54,655 bases of DNA from JAVBNU01 sp031551265 (GCA_031551265.1 JAVBNU010000038.1:1-54655), one strand, 5' to 3'; shown: positions 40,856-50,075, counted from the first letter of the stretch. A program made the numbers and translations. Notes: a model not told the origin generated them from the sequence alone.

Positions 40856-41680
40856 TTAATCGTCAGAATTCGGTAGTTCTATTTTTTTGAGGCGGTGCTC
40901 AAGCTTGCGATACCACGGCAATTTAGTTTGGAACAATATATCATAATCATCAAGTTCGCCTTTGCGAATAACTTCAAGCTGATTATCACATAACTTCTCG
41001 AAATCTTTTTCCATAGTCTCAGTTAAAAGTTTTCTATCGAGTTTCGCATCCTCCAAAACCATCGGCTCACCAACATCGACAATAACCTCAGGTTTATCTT
41101 CACGCAAAAACGTATAATTAAGCGCTACAGGTATCAGGTTAATCCCGCCATATTTTTTGACACAATTTTGTGCAATATAAGCAACACCTGATTGAAATTC
41201 AATCGGTCGGAAATTTGGCGGTCTAATGATACCTTGAGGAAAAATCCAAAGCCCTATATCCGGCGATTTAAGCTCATCAACTGCATACTGCAACGCACGC
41301 ATAGAAGCCTGCGCCGATCTTTTGTTTATCGGAAACGCACCGGCTTTTGCCATAATCGGAAAACGGTTAAGCTCCTCTATCATCATTCTGATGCGAACCT
41401 TAAAAACCCGTCTGCATAGGTTATAACCTATACCACCATCCCACCAGTTGCAATGAGGCGCATAAATAATGTTTGCGTAGTTTTTGTTTCGTTTTTCGTA
41501 ATTTTCAGCGCCTTTTATACGCAACGAATAAAAAGCACCCTCAGCCATAGCAAAAAAGTATTTGTCTGCCAGCCAAACGTAGAACGGATGGTTTCGTCCA
41601 GGTACAAATTCTTCGTCTCTATTTCTCAACTTTGTCGGTGGTATATCCGAATAAAGCTTGTTATTAGTCATTTTACTCAC
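40856..41680 (-). CDS. plsC: Lysophospholipid (1-acylglycerol-3-phosphate) acyltransferase-like protein
   Basis: 274 aa PlsC-family acyltransferase. The catalytic HxxxxD is HCNWWD (H76, D81) in YAPHCNWWDGGIGYN. Block II lies in AGAFPINKRS, and block III is WIFPQGIIRPPN in place of FPEGxR. Such enzymes transfer acyl groups to lysophospholipids or related lipids at the cytoplasmic membrane. FPQG instead of FPEG and the lack of a clear transmembrane anchor set it apart from classical PlsC, so the acceptor may be another lipid. It is the first gene of the pair with the TrpD-like gene. Confidence 0.85.
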   Translation of the reverse strand: MSKMTNNKLYSDIPPTKLRNRDEEFVPGRNHPFYVWLADKYFFAMAEGAFYSLRIKGAENYEKRNKNYANIIYAPHCNWWDGGIGYNLCRRVFKVRIRMMIEELNRFPIMAKAGAFPINKRSAQASMRALQYAVDELKSPDIGLWIFPQGIIRPPNFRPIEFQSGVAYIAQNCVKKYGGINLIPVALNYTFLREDKPEVIVDVGEPMVLEDAKLDRKLLTETMEKDFEKLCDNQLEVIRKGELDDYDILFQTKLPWYRKLEHRLKKIELPNSDD

Positions 41681-41753
41681 TTACATATAAACGATACTAT
41701 AACTATAATACTAACTTTAAATGTTTTTGAAAAGTAAAGTCAGTAATAATTAT

Positions 41754-42989
41754 TTACTTTTTTAACAATTCTTTGATAAAAGCCTCTTTTTTGAGCGTTG
41801 TTTGCTCAGATTTAATAAGGTTTTTGACGGTAATTTCATCTTTAGCAATTTCGTCCTCACCTAAAATTAAAGCATTTTTTGCCGTTTTTATCGCCTTATC
41901 AAGCTGTTTAGCGAATTTACGCCCGCGAAAATCATAATCTACTTTATAACCTGCACTTCGAATTTCGTTGGCCAAAATCAAAGTTTTTTCGGTATCAGTC
42001 GAAATAATAAAGTAATCAAGTCTTTCCGGCTCACGCTCAGGCAACAAACTCGCCAAGCGCTCCATGCCCATTGCCCATCCAACCGCAGGTGTAGACTCGC
42101 CGCCTAACATTTCAACCAGCCCGTCATAGCGCCCGCCGCCACATACAGCGTTTTGCGAACCTAAATTATATGACTTAATCTCAAAAACTGTTCTGTTATA
42201 ATAATCCAGCCCGCGAACAAGCTGTTTATTTTTTGAATACTTAATACCTAAATCATCCAAATATTTTTGTACCGAAATATAATGTTCATCACACTCGCCG
42301 CATATAAAATCAGAATTAATTAATTTTTGAATAGTGTCATTTTGAAATATTTTGCCGCAATTTTCATTTTTGCAATCTAAAATTCTCAACGGATTTTTTT
42401 CATATCTGACTTTACAGTCTTCACAAAGCTCAGGCAAATATTTTTCAAACACAGCTCTCAAATTAGTTTTAAAACTTTCGCGACATTCTTTGCAGCCAAG
42501 AGAATTCAACTCAACAACCAAATCATTCAGCCCAAGTTTTTTCAAATATGAAACGGCAAGATTAATGCACTCAACATCAGCCAACGGTGAGCTTTCACCG
42601 AACATTTCAACGCCAATTTGGTGGAATTGTCTCTGCCTGCCGGCCTGAGGGCGCTCATATCGGAACATCGGGCCTTTGTACCAAAGTTTAACCGGCGGCG
42701 ACAATCTCGACATGCCGTTTTCAATATAAGCACGAACAACACCCGCTGTATTTTCAGGACGCAGCGTCAGCGAACGTTCGTTTTTTTCAAACGTGTACAT
42801 TTCTTTGTTAACAATATCAGTAGAATCTCCAACACCACGAGAAAAAAGCTGAGTTGCCTCAAAAGTTGGTGTACGAATCTCCAAAAAATTTGCACTTGAA
42901 CAAACTTCCTCTGCCATTTTTTCCATAAAATGCCAAGTTTCGATATCCTTTGGCAGTATGTCTTTTGTACCTTTTGGTGCTTGTATCAT
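41754..42989 (-). CDS. hisS: Histidyl-tRNA synthetase
   Basis: 411 aa class II synthetase, normal length. Motif 1 region APKGTKDILP, then TPTFEATQLFSRGVG, motif 2 FRYERPQAGRQRQFHQIGVE, the His-specific LVRGLDYYNRTVFEI, motif 3 VGWAMGMERL and the C-terminal anticodon domain (DTEKTLILANEIRSAGYKVDYDF). An insertion with four Cys pairs (CKECRE, CEDCKV, CKNENC, CGEC) near 165-230 forms a zinc-ribbon-like element seen in some HisRS. Single gene; its TATAAT lies about 34 nt upstream. Confidence 0.96.
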   Translation of the reverse strand: MIQAPKGTKDILPKDIETWHFMEKMAEEVCSSANFLEIRTPTFEATQLFSRGVGDSTDIVNKEMYTFEKNERSLTLRPENTAGVVRAYIENGMSRLSPPVKLWYKGPMFRYERPQAGRQRQFHQIGVEMFGESSPLADVECINLAVSYLKKLGLNDLVVELNSLGCKECRESFKTNLRAVFEKYLPELCEDCKVRYEKNPLRILDCKNENCGKIFQNDTIQKLINSDFICGECDEHYISVQKYLDDLGIKYSKNKQLVRGLDYYNRTVFEIKSYNLGSQNAVCGGGRYDGLVEMLGGESTPAVGWAMGMERLASLLPEREPERLDYFIISTDTEKTLILANEIRSAGYKVDYDFRGRKFAKQLDKAIKTAKNALILGEDEIAKDEITVKNLIKSEQTTLKKEAFIKELLKK

Positions 42990-43377
42990 TTCAATTCCAT
43001 ATTAATTTTAAACTTTTCACAATTATAACATAAAGTAATTTGGTGGGTTAGGGAACCCACCTTACAGATTAAAACATTTTTGCCGTTTTGGGAATTTAAT
43101 CTTCATCGCTAAAGTAGGATGGGCTTACCTGATGTGATACCCAACTCACTCACTACGTTAAATAGTCGTCATTCCGCGACATTAGGTTGCGGAATGCACA
43201 TAAAACGTAAATAAGCGGAATATCATACTACAATATGCCGCTTACGTTCGTTTCAAAAATTACCAAGCGACTAACGTCGCGGCATGACATAAACAGATTA
43301 CAGGGTGGGCTTACCGGCCCAACAGCATTAGGGCAAAAATATCTAAAAAGGTGGGCAATAGCCCACCCTACACATAC
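42990..43377. repeat. 388-nt gene-free region rich in palindromic repeats
   Basis: No gene is supported. Seen are GGTGGGTT/AACCCACC (43042-43061), GGTGGGC/GCCCACC (43350-43367), ATTCCGC...GCGGAAT-type dyads near 43171-43196 and ACGTCGCGGCATGAC near 43273. The hisS promoter lies at the left end. Arms of the GGGTTG/GGTGGGC family recur near 21708, 33072, 33121 and 49115, so this looks like a nest of dispersed short repeats. Confidence 0.6.
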
Positions 43378-43575
43378 TCATCTGCCAACGTAAAGCCCTA
43401 ACCTGCTGTTTAGACTAATAATTTTTTTGTTGCTTTCTGCCGCAATCTTTGTCAATGTGCAGATTTCTACACCATTATCATCATTTTCATAAATTTTTTC
43501 CAACAAAACTTTGACTTTGGACGATTCTATCATAATCTCATGACTCAAATTTTGTAGTTGTTTTAGGTTGTTCAT
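43378..43575 (-). CDS. 65-aa small helical protein (family B), copy 2
   Basis: 65 aa, near-identical to the product of 22059-22256: LKQLQNLSHEIMIESSKVKV, LLEKIYENDDNGVEICTL and AAESNKKI are shared. The differences are D2N, N53I and I58L. DNA differences are mostly silent, which indicates purifying selection or recent transfer. As in copy 1, it is divergent from a small XRE gene, 59 nt away, but the regulator and the DNA between are different. Its stop lies next to the repeat nest at 42990-43377. Confidence 0.8.
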   Translation of the reverse strand: MNNLKQLQNLSHEIMIESSKVKVLLEKIYENDDNGVEICTLTKIAAESNKKIISLNSRLGLYVGR

Positions 43576-43634
43576 GTTTTTTGTTCTCTTTTAGGCTACA
43601 TACATATTTGAAATTATATACGAAAATTTAAATT

Positions 43635-43853
43635 ATGACAAATGAGACTACAAAACTTATAAAAATTGGTAAAAATATTAGTAAATTCAGAAAAGATAAA
43701 AATTTATCTCAGAACGAATTGGCTGAGAAGCTTAATATATCAAGAGAACATTTGGCTAAAATAGAAACAGCTAAGAGACGTATAAGCTTGAAATTATTGT
43801 TTCAATTAGTTGAAGTGCTTAATATTACAGAAAAAGACATATTTGATTTTTAA
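43635..43853 (+). CDS. XRE-family HTH regulator, divergent from copy 2 of the 65-aa gene
   Basis: 72 aa, one Cro/CI-type helix-turn-helix: IGKNISKFRKDKNLSQNELAEKLNISREHLAKIETAKRRISLKLLFQLVEVLNITEKDIFDF. It shares only family-level similarity with the regulator at 21770-21985, although both end in D-L/I-FDF. It lacks a Shine-Dalgarno; TATATA at 43615-43620 gives a very short leader. It converges with dnaJ, 2 nt apart. Confidence 0.85.
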   Translation: MTNETTKLIKIGKNISKFRKDKNLSQNELAEKLNISREHLAKIETAKRRISLKLLFQLVEVLNITEKDIFDF

Positions 43854-43855
43854 CT

Positions 43856-44920
43856 TTATTTCTCCAGCGCCAAAAGCTGTTCGTACAGTTTTCTTTCTTT
43901 GTCAGAAAGTTCTTCGGGAAGATTAATATTAATTTTCACATTCAAGTTCCCAAACCCACCATCTTTTTTAGGCAGCCCTAAATCCTTCAAACGCAACGTT
44001 TTTCCTGAGTGAGAGTTCGGAGGAACAGTGATTTTAATCTTACCGTGTAAGGTTGTTATTTCTTTTTTAGTGCCTATAACAGCCTGTGCAGGTGTGACAT
44101 CAACCTGTTTTGTAACATCAGAGCCGCTTATTGTATATTCGCTGTCACTAAATTTGATAACTAAATACAAATCACCTTTTACGCCGGTAGTTGCTGAAAC
44201 TCTGCCCTCGCCTGCAAGTCGGATTTTTTGTCCTTCTTTGACTCCCTTAGGAATTTTCACACTGAGTGTTCTTGATTTTTTTGTCAAACCTGTACCGCCG
44301 CACTCGAAACAAGAAGCTCCACCGCCACGGCATTGTGTGCATTTTTCAACGCTTGATGTTTTTATTTTAATTGTTTTATCAGACATTAAATCTTTTGCCG
44401 TTACGTTCAAAACCTGTTCAATATCGAGTGATTCTGTTTTAGTAGCCGGTTTTTGTGCGGTACGTGACGATGAAGCTCTGTGTCCACCACCCATGCCCGC
44501 AAAATCGTCATAGGAAAACCCACCTGCACTGCGACCGCCTCTGCCTGCCGAGCGAACGCCCCCCCCCATCAGGTCACCGAAAATTGATGAAAAGAAGTCC
44601 GAAAAATCACCCATATCACCAAAATCACCGCCATAGGTATACTGGCCTTGTCCTTGACCATAGCCTTCAAACCCCGGTGGTGGCGTGAAACCAGCGCCAT
44701 TTTGCCAGTTTGCGCCCAAAGAATCATAGCGCTGGCGTTTTTCTTTATCCGACAAAACTTCATACGCTTCGTTGATATCCTTAAACTTTTGTCCTGCATC
44801 TTTATCTTTATTAACATCAGGATGGTATTTTCTTGCAAGTTTACGGTACGCAGACTTGATTTCTGCCTCCTTTGCGTCGCGCTTAACACCCAAAATCTCG
44901 TAATAATCCTTATAATTCAT
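43856..44920 (-). CDS. dnaJ: DnaJ/Hsp40 chaperone with a reduced zinc finger
   Basis: 354 aa from ATG 44920, which has an AAGGATG ribosome site; an ATG three codons upstream is less likely. The J domain (MNYKDYYEILGVKRDAKEAE, HPD in KYHPDVNKD) is followed by a long Gly-rich linker (about 80-150). The cysteine part has only two motifs, CTQCRGGG and CFECGGTG, where full DnaJ has four CxxCxGxG. The client-binding beta domains follow (LSVKIPKGVKEGQKIRLAGEG, DLYLVIK, ITVPPNSHSGKTLRLKDLGLP). It is a co-chaperone of DnaK. No grpE or dnaK is nearby. Type is between DnaJ (class I) and CbpA (class II). Confidence 0.92.
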   Translation of the reverse strand: MNYKDYYEILGVKRDAKEAEIKSAYRKLARKYHPDVNKDKDAGQKFKDINEAYEVLSDKEKRQRYDSLGANWQNGAGFTPPPGFEGYGQGQGQYTYGGDFGDMGDFSDFFSSIFGDLMGGGVRSAGRGGRSAGGFSYDDFAGMGGGHRASSSRTAQKPATKTESLDIEQVLNVTAKDLMSDKTIKIKTSSVEKCTQCRGGGASCFECGGTGLTKKSRTLSVKIPKGVKEGQKIRLAGEGRVSATTGVKGDLYLVIKFSDSEYTISGSDVTKQVDVTPAQAVIGTKKEITTLHGKIKITVPPNSHSGKTLRLKDLGLPKKDGGFGNLNVKININLPEELSDKERKLYEQLLALEK

Positions 44921-45085
44921 TTTTTGCATCCTTCAATGTCAATTAGTGGTCATTTTCATGTATATTAAATATAATATAAAAAAAGTATGCAACATAATGT
45001 TAAAAATATAAACTACCAACTGTATTTATATTAAAATATTATTTGTGGAGTATCATATTAATTAGAGAGCTTTAAAGAAGAAGAA

Positions 45086-46996
45086 ATGACTAAAAATATA
45101 ACCAGATTTTTAATATTTATAATGTTAATAAACCTTATCACTAACAGCGTTTTGGCAGATAATGTGTTTTTCTCAAAAAAACAAGAAACGCCTGAAGACA
45201 TTGTCATGTACAGCACAGTGTACAAAGAAGCGACATATAACATTAGCATTGTTGACCCAACAATAGCCAATAATGCAGCAGGGAAAAGTTTTCCCGGGTT
45301 AAGAGGCAGCGGCCAGTTGATTATTTACACGCCAAAATTCGGGCTGCGCACAGGAACCAACGAATACGGCTCTGAAGCAATTGTCGTAAACGGGATTGTA
45401 GCGCAGGTAAACGGCGCCGACTCAATAATTCCTGCAAACGGCTTTGTAATAAGCGGGCATGGCTCGGCAAAAAAATGGATTAATGAAAATATTTCAGTCG
45501 GCACAAAAATAGACGTCGACTGGACAAACAATATTCTGAAAATATTCATAACGCCCGATAGTTTCGTGTTTAATGCAAAACTAAAAATTAAAGAAGTCCA
45601 AAACATAATGAATGATTACAACTCAATGAATATTTATTATGACGATAGAAAATCACTCTACTACATTTCAAAATCAAAAGAGTTTATCCTAAAAGCCCAG
45701 CGTGACGAGAAAAATGTACAGAAATACTCGTCTTTAGCAATCATGGCCGCCGATAAGGCTCTGGAAAACTCGGTTCCATATAACCCCGAAGAGTTGAAAG
45801 GCGTTTGGATTCGTCCGACAGAAAACTCTCCTTCACAAATACAAAAAACTTTGGACACACTCAAAAACGCCGGTATAAGCGACATATTCTTAGAAACGTA
45901 TTACCACGGCACAACGATTTATCCTAGTGAAGTCTTATACAAATACGGCGTAAGCAATCAACGCAACGAGTTCAAAGGGTTTGACCCGCTTAAAGTATGG
46001 GTTGACGAAGCACATGCCCGTAAAATGAAAGTTCATATTTGGTTTGAAACTTTTTACGTCGGCAATGAATACTCAGCAAGCAATCCTTTTAACGTTTTGA
46101 ATGTATACCCGACCTGGCGCAATACAACAAAACTGAAATTTAACTCTGATAAGCCTGTTGCCTCAGCATCAGAGCACAACGGTTATTTTATTGACCCCGC
46201 AAACCCTGAAGTACAAAAATATTTGTTGGAAATTATTAATGAAATAGTTTCCAAATACAAGCCTGACGGTATAAACCTCGATTACATCAGATACCCTCAA
46301 TCAATAGCCGCAAAATATGCAGGCTACGATTCCTCAAACTGGGGCTACAGCGAATACGCCAGAAATGACTTTATGAACAGATACGGCATCGACCCGATAA
46401 ATATAAAATACCCGTCTAACGAGTGGGATATTTGGGCAAAATACAGGCAGGACAAAATCACAGACTTTGTAAAAAAGACAAGAGATATAACCTGTAGAAA
46501 CAACGTTATGCTCTCGGCCGTAATTTTCCCTGACCGACAAAGAAGTCTTGAGACGAAAATGCAAGACTGGCGCACATGGTCCGTAAACTCGTATCTTGAT
46601 GCTCTAACACCTCTAATTTTAACCTGTGACAAACAAACAGCAACATTGCTGATTAAAGATATTATGAACAACACAACAGTAAGAACAAAAGTATACCCGG
46701 GATTATTCGTACCTTTTATGGGCGGACAACCTAACGATTTGCTCAGACAAATCCATGAAAACCGCAAATTGCAAAACTCCGGTGTTATTCTCTTTGATTA
46801 TGCACATTTATCTGACAAATACATAAACAGCCTGACAGCCAGTGTTTTCAACTCGGGTGCAATCGGCCCCGTAAAGCCTGACAGTATCTTCAACGATACA
46901 ACAGCGCCCAAAAAAGAACCCGATAAGAAAAAAGGATTCTTAATCTTTAAAAGCGATAAAAAAGAAAATATTAACCCTTTGATTTATTCAGAGTGA
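45086..46996 (+). CDS. Secreted GHL10-family glycoside hydrolase-like protein
   Basis: 636 aa. A signal peptide (LIFIMLINLITNSVLA-DN) is followed by an N-terminal domain of about 200 residues that resembles phosphodiester glycosidase-like or copper-amine-oxidase-like secreted modules, not clearly assigned. From about residue 235 comes the GHL10/DUF187 barrel: ELKGVWIRPTENS, ISDIFLETYYHGTTIYPS, KVHIWFETFYVG, HNGYFIDPANPEVQKYLLEII, PDGINLDYIRYP and SAVIFPD. Family members act on bacterial cell-wall-derived or other glycans. A tail of Lys/Asp (KKEPDKKKG) ends it. An AGAAGAAGA site precedes the ATG. The TPR lipoprotein gene follows 55 nt downstream. Confidence 0.85.
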   Translation: MTKNITRFLIFIMLINLITNSVLADNVFFSKKQETPEDIVMYSTVYKEATYNISIVDPTIANNAAGKSFPGLRGSGQLIIYTPKFGLRTGTNEYGSEAIVVNGIVAQVNGADSIIPANGFVISGHGSAKKWINENISVGTKIDVDWTNNILKIFITPDSFVFNAKLKIKEVQNIMNDYNSMNIYYDDRKSLYYISKSKEFILKAQRDEKNVQKYSSLAIMAADKALENSVPYNPEELKGVWIRPTENSPSQIQKTLDTLKNAGISDIFLETYYHGTTIYPSEVLYKYGVSNQRNEFKGFDPLKVWVDEAHARKMKVHIWFETFYVGNEYSASNPFNVLNVYPTWRNTTKLKFNSDKPVASASEHNGYFIDPANPEVQKYLLEIINEIVSKYKPDGINLDYIRYPQSIAAKYAGYDSSNWGYSEYARNDFMNRYGIDPINIKYPSNEWDIWAKYRQDKITDFVKKTRDITCRNNVMLSAVIFPDRQRSLETKMQDWRTWSVNSYLDALTPLILTCDKQTATLLIKDIMNNTTVRTKVYPGLFVPFMGGQPNDLLRQIHENRKLQNSGVILFDYAHLSDKYINSLTASVFNSGAIGPVKPDSIFNDTTAPKKEPDKKKGFLIFKSDKKENINPLIYSE

Positions 46997-47051
46997 CAAA
47001 ATATCGACAAAACATCCCATAAAGTGATATGATAATAACATGAGGATAGAA

Positions 47052-49052
47052 ATGCCAATGAAAAAAAGTTTAATTGTAATAGCAATAATGATTATTCTTT
47101 TAGGGTGCCACGAAGCCAATGCCAAAATGACGCCTGAAGCTCACAAATATTATCAACACGCCTGTGAACTTGAAAATAGCAAAAAATACAGAGAAGCTCT
47201 CTCAGAACTGAACAGAGCCGTTGAATTGTCAGGCCCTGATGCTCTTTTATATACCAAAATTGGCGGCATATACGCAGAGCTTGGAGATTGGGCAAATTCC
47301 TTGAACGCATACAAAACAGCAAGCAAGCTTCGCCCCAATGACGCTTTCATCCACATAAGCGTTGGGAATATTTTGCAGCAGCAGCTTGATTATGAGAACG
47401 CATACAAAGAATACGAACAAGCATACAAAATTTTTCCACAATATAACTACAATTTGCTAAATCTCGCCAACACCAAGTATTTATTGAACGATTACGAGGG
47501 TGCGCTTGATTATTACAAGAAATTTTTAGTTTATTACCCTGATTACAACGACGCAAGAGAAAATCTCGCCTCAATATATCTAAAAATGGATCAGCCTGAA
47601 CTGGCAGTCGAACAATACAGCACGCTGTACAACCAAAACGTCTCGGGCTTCAATGACTATTCAAACTACGGTCTTGCATTATTAAAAGTAAAAGATTATT
47701 CAAACGCGGCTGATATGCTCAAAAAGGCCATCAAAAACAATAAAGATGACTACTCGGCACACGCGAATTTAGCCTTAGTATACTCAAAAATGGGCAACAA
47801 CGACCTTGCTTTGCAATCTTTCGAAAAAGCATTCTCATTAAAGCCTGATTTGTCCGTTCTAAAGCTTGACTACGCAAATCTTTTAGTCTCAATGAAACGC
47901 AACAATGACGCCGTCAAAGCATACAAAGAATACCTGAGCGCATATCCCAATGACGCCGCCGCAATGTATAGTTTAGGTATGTTGTACCAAAAAAACAACT
48001 CTGTTTACGACGCTATCGCGATGCTTCAAAAAGCTGTTGCAGCAGACAGCAAAAATACTGTCTACAAACAAGAGTTAGCGCGCAGTTACCATATGAACAA
48101 CAACTTCAACGAAGCATTGGACATATATAATGATCTGCTGTCTAAAGACAAAGATAATTACGACTTGTTATATAACAAAGCCCTTGCGACGCACGCTATT
48201 GGCGATTATGAAACATCTGTCAGCCTTTATAAAACTCTTTTGACCAAAAAGAATGATATGAAAATTACAAACAACCTCGTCAGCACATATATTGAGCTTG
48301 GAAATAAAAACGTTGAACTGGGCAACTTCAAAAAAGCCGTCAGCTACTACGAAGATGCGGCAAAATACAACGCTAACAATGTAGACATTTACTTGAAACT
48401 TGCATCTCTATACGAAAAAATGGGCATTGATAATAAGGTTGTCGAAAACTACGAAAAAGCAATGGAAATAGAGCCAAATAACCAAAAAGTAATAACTGAA
48501 TATGCAAAATATAACGAAAAACAAGGCAACACTGAAAATTCGGCACCATTATACGAAAAAATCCTAAGCGAAGATGCAGAAAATTTCGACGCTATCGTTG
48601 GGCTTGCCGATTCGTACACCAAAGACGGTAATTTTGTAGCTGCCATTCACGAATACGAAAAAGCAGTCGCCTTGAACGATAAAGATTCAAATTTATACAT
48701 AAAACTCGGCAATGCTTACAAAGCCAACAAAGAACTCGAAAAATCAAAAGATATGTACAACAAAGCGTTGGCAATCGCGCCTAAAGACGTTAACGCACTT
48801 TTCAATCTTGGTTTAGTGCAAGCTGAGATGGGCGACTTAGACACCGCAAAAGCCAACTTCAACAAAGTAATCTCGATAGACAAAAAATATGATTACGCAT
48901 ACTACGCGCTAGCGCTCGCCTATGAAAGAGAAGACAATTACAAGGCCGCAATTGAAAATTATCAAAAATTTATTATATATTCAAATAATGTTGGCCTAAA
49001 TGAATCAGTTCAGCAAAAAATTGATTTTCTTAAAATAAAAATTTCAGAATAA
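47052..49052 (+). CDS. TPR-repeat lipoprotein
   Basis: 666 aa from ATG 47052, which has an AGGA site; the ATG at 47040 overlaps that site. The signal sequence has a lipobox-like LLGC (IIMIILLGCHE region), so it is probably lipidated, and a conventional cleavage site (ANA-K) is also possible. The rest is about 17 tetratricopeptide repeats (for example ALSELNRAVELSGPDALLYTKIG, DLALQSFEKAFSLKPD, AAIHEYEKAVALNDKD). TPR arrays bind partner proteins. It may serve as a scaffold at the envelope, possibly with the GHL10-like protein encoded just upstream. Function not identifiable from sequence. Confidence 0.85.
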   Translation: MPMKKSLIVIAIMIILLGCHEANAKMTPEAHKYYQHACELENSKKYREALSELNRAVELSGPDALLYTKIGGIYAELGDWANSLNAYKTASKLRPNDAFIHISVGNILQQQLDYENAYKEYEQAYKIFPQYNYNLLNLANTKYLLNDYEGALDYYKKFLVYYPDYNDARENLASIYLKMDQPELAVEQYSTLYNQNVSGFNDYSNYGLALLKVKDYSNAADMLKKAIKNNKDDYSAHANLALVYSKMGNNDLALQSFEKAFSLKPDLSVLKLDYANLLVSMKRNNDAVKAYKEYLSAYPNDAAAMYSLGMLYQKNNSVYDAIAMLQKAVAADSKNTVYKQELARSYHMNNNFNEALDIYNDLLSKDKDNYDLLYNKALATHAIGDYETSVSLYKTLLTKKNDMKITNNLVSTYIELGNKNVELGNFKKAVSYYEDAAKYNANNVDIYLKLASLYEKMGIDNKVVENYEKAMEIEPNNQKVITEYAKYNEKQGNTENSAPLYEKILSEDAENFDAIVGLADSYTKDGNFVAAIHEYEKAVALNDKDSNLYIKLGNAYKANKELEKSKDMYNKALAIAPKDVNALFNLGLVQAEMGDLDTAKANFNKVISIDKKYDYAYYALALAYEREDNYKAAIENYQKFIIYSNNVGLNESVQQKIDFLKIKISE

Positions 49053-49059
49053 ATATTAT

Positions 49060-49250
49060 TACTGGATTGCCACGCACCTTTCAGGTGCTCGCAATGACAA
49101 AATGTAGAATGTAGGTTGGGGTTTCCACCCCAACAAAAAAGTAGTTGCAGGGTGGGCTACCCTCTCATAAAACGCAGCATTTAGCTGCCTTTTACTCGGC
49201 AAAGTCCCAACAAAAAATTGAAGTAATTGTAGGGTGGCAATAGCCCACCA
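49060..49250. repeat. Cluster of palindromic repeats in a 211-nt gap
   Basis: Several dyads lie in tandem: ATTGCCACGCACC...GGTGCTCGCAAT (49066-49095), GTTGGGGT/ACCCCAAC (49115-49134) and a GGTGG...GCCCACC arm pair near 49233-49250. The first is of the CATTGCGAG...GCAATCC type widely scattered in bacterial genomes. No gene is supported here. Confidence 0.6.
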
Positions 49251-49263
49251 ATGCGAGATTCTT

Positions 49264-49680
49264 ATGCAAAATTTAAAATATTTAATTTCATTTGTTCTTG
49301 TTTGTTTCATGCTTTGCGGTTTTAGCTTGAAGCCGAAACCTAAAGCCTTCATCGTGTTTAGTTCAAATCCCGTTAATCAAAGTACTTTAAGCAATACCGA
49401 GGTGTGTTTTAAGGAACAACAAAAAATTTACTACATGATTTACAACCCCAACGGGTTTCAGGACGATTTTATCAGAATACAAGTCGTCAAAAAAGATGAC
49501 AAAACAAACATAGGCGGCTACAAAATAAAATACACCAATGACGTTGAAGTAAAGCTGAATTCAAAAGTATACTGTGATGCTCTCATCCTGCACGAAAAAG
49601 GTATCTATTTTATGCAGGTAAACGAGTTCAAGGAATTCAACAAAGCTCTTGCATACGGCACTTTTGAGGTTGTCGAATGA
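49264..49680 (+). CDS. Putative exported or lipid-anchored protein of unknown function
   Basis: 138 aa from ATG 49264; ten upstream codons in frame lie in repeat sequence and are left out. The signal region LKYLISFVLVCFMLCGFSL has a lipobox-like FMLC. The mature part has beta-strand pattern (FIVFSSNPV, KIYYMIYNPNGF, FIRIQVVKKDD, YKIKYTNDVEVKLNSKVYCDALILHEKGIYFMQVNE) and suggests an Ig- or lipocalin-like sandwich. It overlaps the next gene by 4 nt (ATGA), so they are translationally coupled. No family is recognised. Confidence 0.65.
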   Translation: MQNLKYLISFVLVCFMLCGFSLKPKPKAFIVFSSNPVNQSTLSNTEVCFKEQQKIYYMIYNPNGFQDDFIRIQVVKKDDKTNIGGYKIKYTNDVEVKLNSKVYCDALILHEKGIYFMQVNEFKEFNKALAYGTFEVVE

Positions 49681-50075
49681 TTGAATTTATAAAATTTTTT
49701 TTCAAAAAGAAATTCCAATCCTCAAAATATATTTTAACCGGCAAATGCAAACAGTGCGGGCAGTGCTGCCGTAATATCGTTTTCGTGATTAAAGACGATT
49801 ACGTCAAAACCGAGGAACAATTCGAACGACTAAAAGAATTCAAAAAAATATACAACCACTTTTATATTTCAGGACGCGACAAGGACAGAGCGCTGCTCTT
49901 CACCTGTAAATCACTGCGCGATGACAACAAATGCAAAGACTACCTCTGGCGTTCGTTCTTCTGCCGCAACTACCCGCAAATCATCCCAAAATTCATCTAC
50001 AACGGCGGCACGCCCCTCGACAACTGCGGCTATCAATTCAAAGTCGACAAAAAATTTCACGAATTTTTAGAATAG
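49677..50075 (+). CDS. YkgJ-family cysteine cluster protein
   Basis: 132 aa. CKQCGQCC near residue 23 is followed by FTCKSLRDDNKCKDYLWRSFFCRNYPQ and a distal Cys (DNCGY). This Cys spacing (CxxCxxCC...C...C...C) is the UPF0153/YkgJ pattern, which binds Zn or an Fe-S cluster; its role is unknown. The N-terminus is very basic (IKFFFKKKFQSSK). It is coupled to the exported protein gene by a 4-nt overlap. Confidence 0.85.
   Translation: MIEFIKFFFKKKFQSSKYILTGKCKQCGQCCRNIVFVIKDDYVKTEEQFERLKEFKKIYNHFYISGRDKDRALLFTCKSLRDDNKCKDYLWRSFFCRNYPQIIPKFIYNGGTPLDNCGYQFKVDKKFHEFLE

Noticed and set aside
46334..46767. Minus-strand ORFs inside the GHL10 hydrolase gene
   Set aside because: They are shadows of a well-supported reading frame and have no recognisable domains.
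49355..49385. tRNA-like GTTCAAATCCCG
   Set aside because: It lies in a coding region, and no cloverleaf arms could be paired around it.
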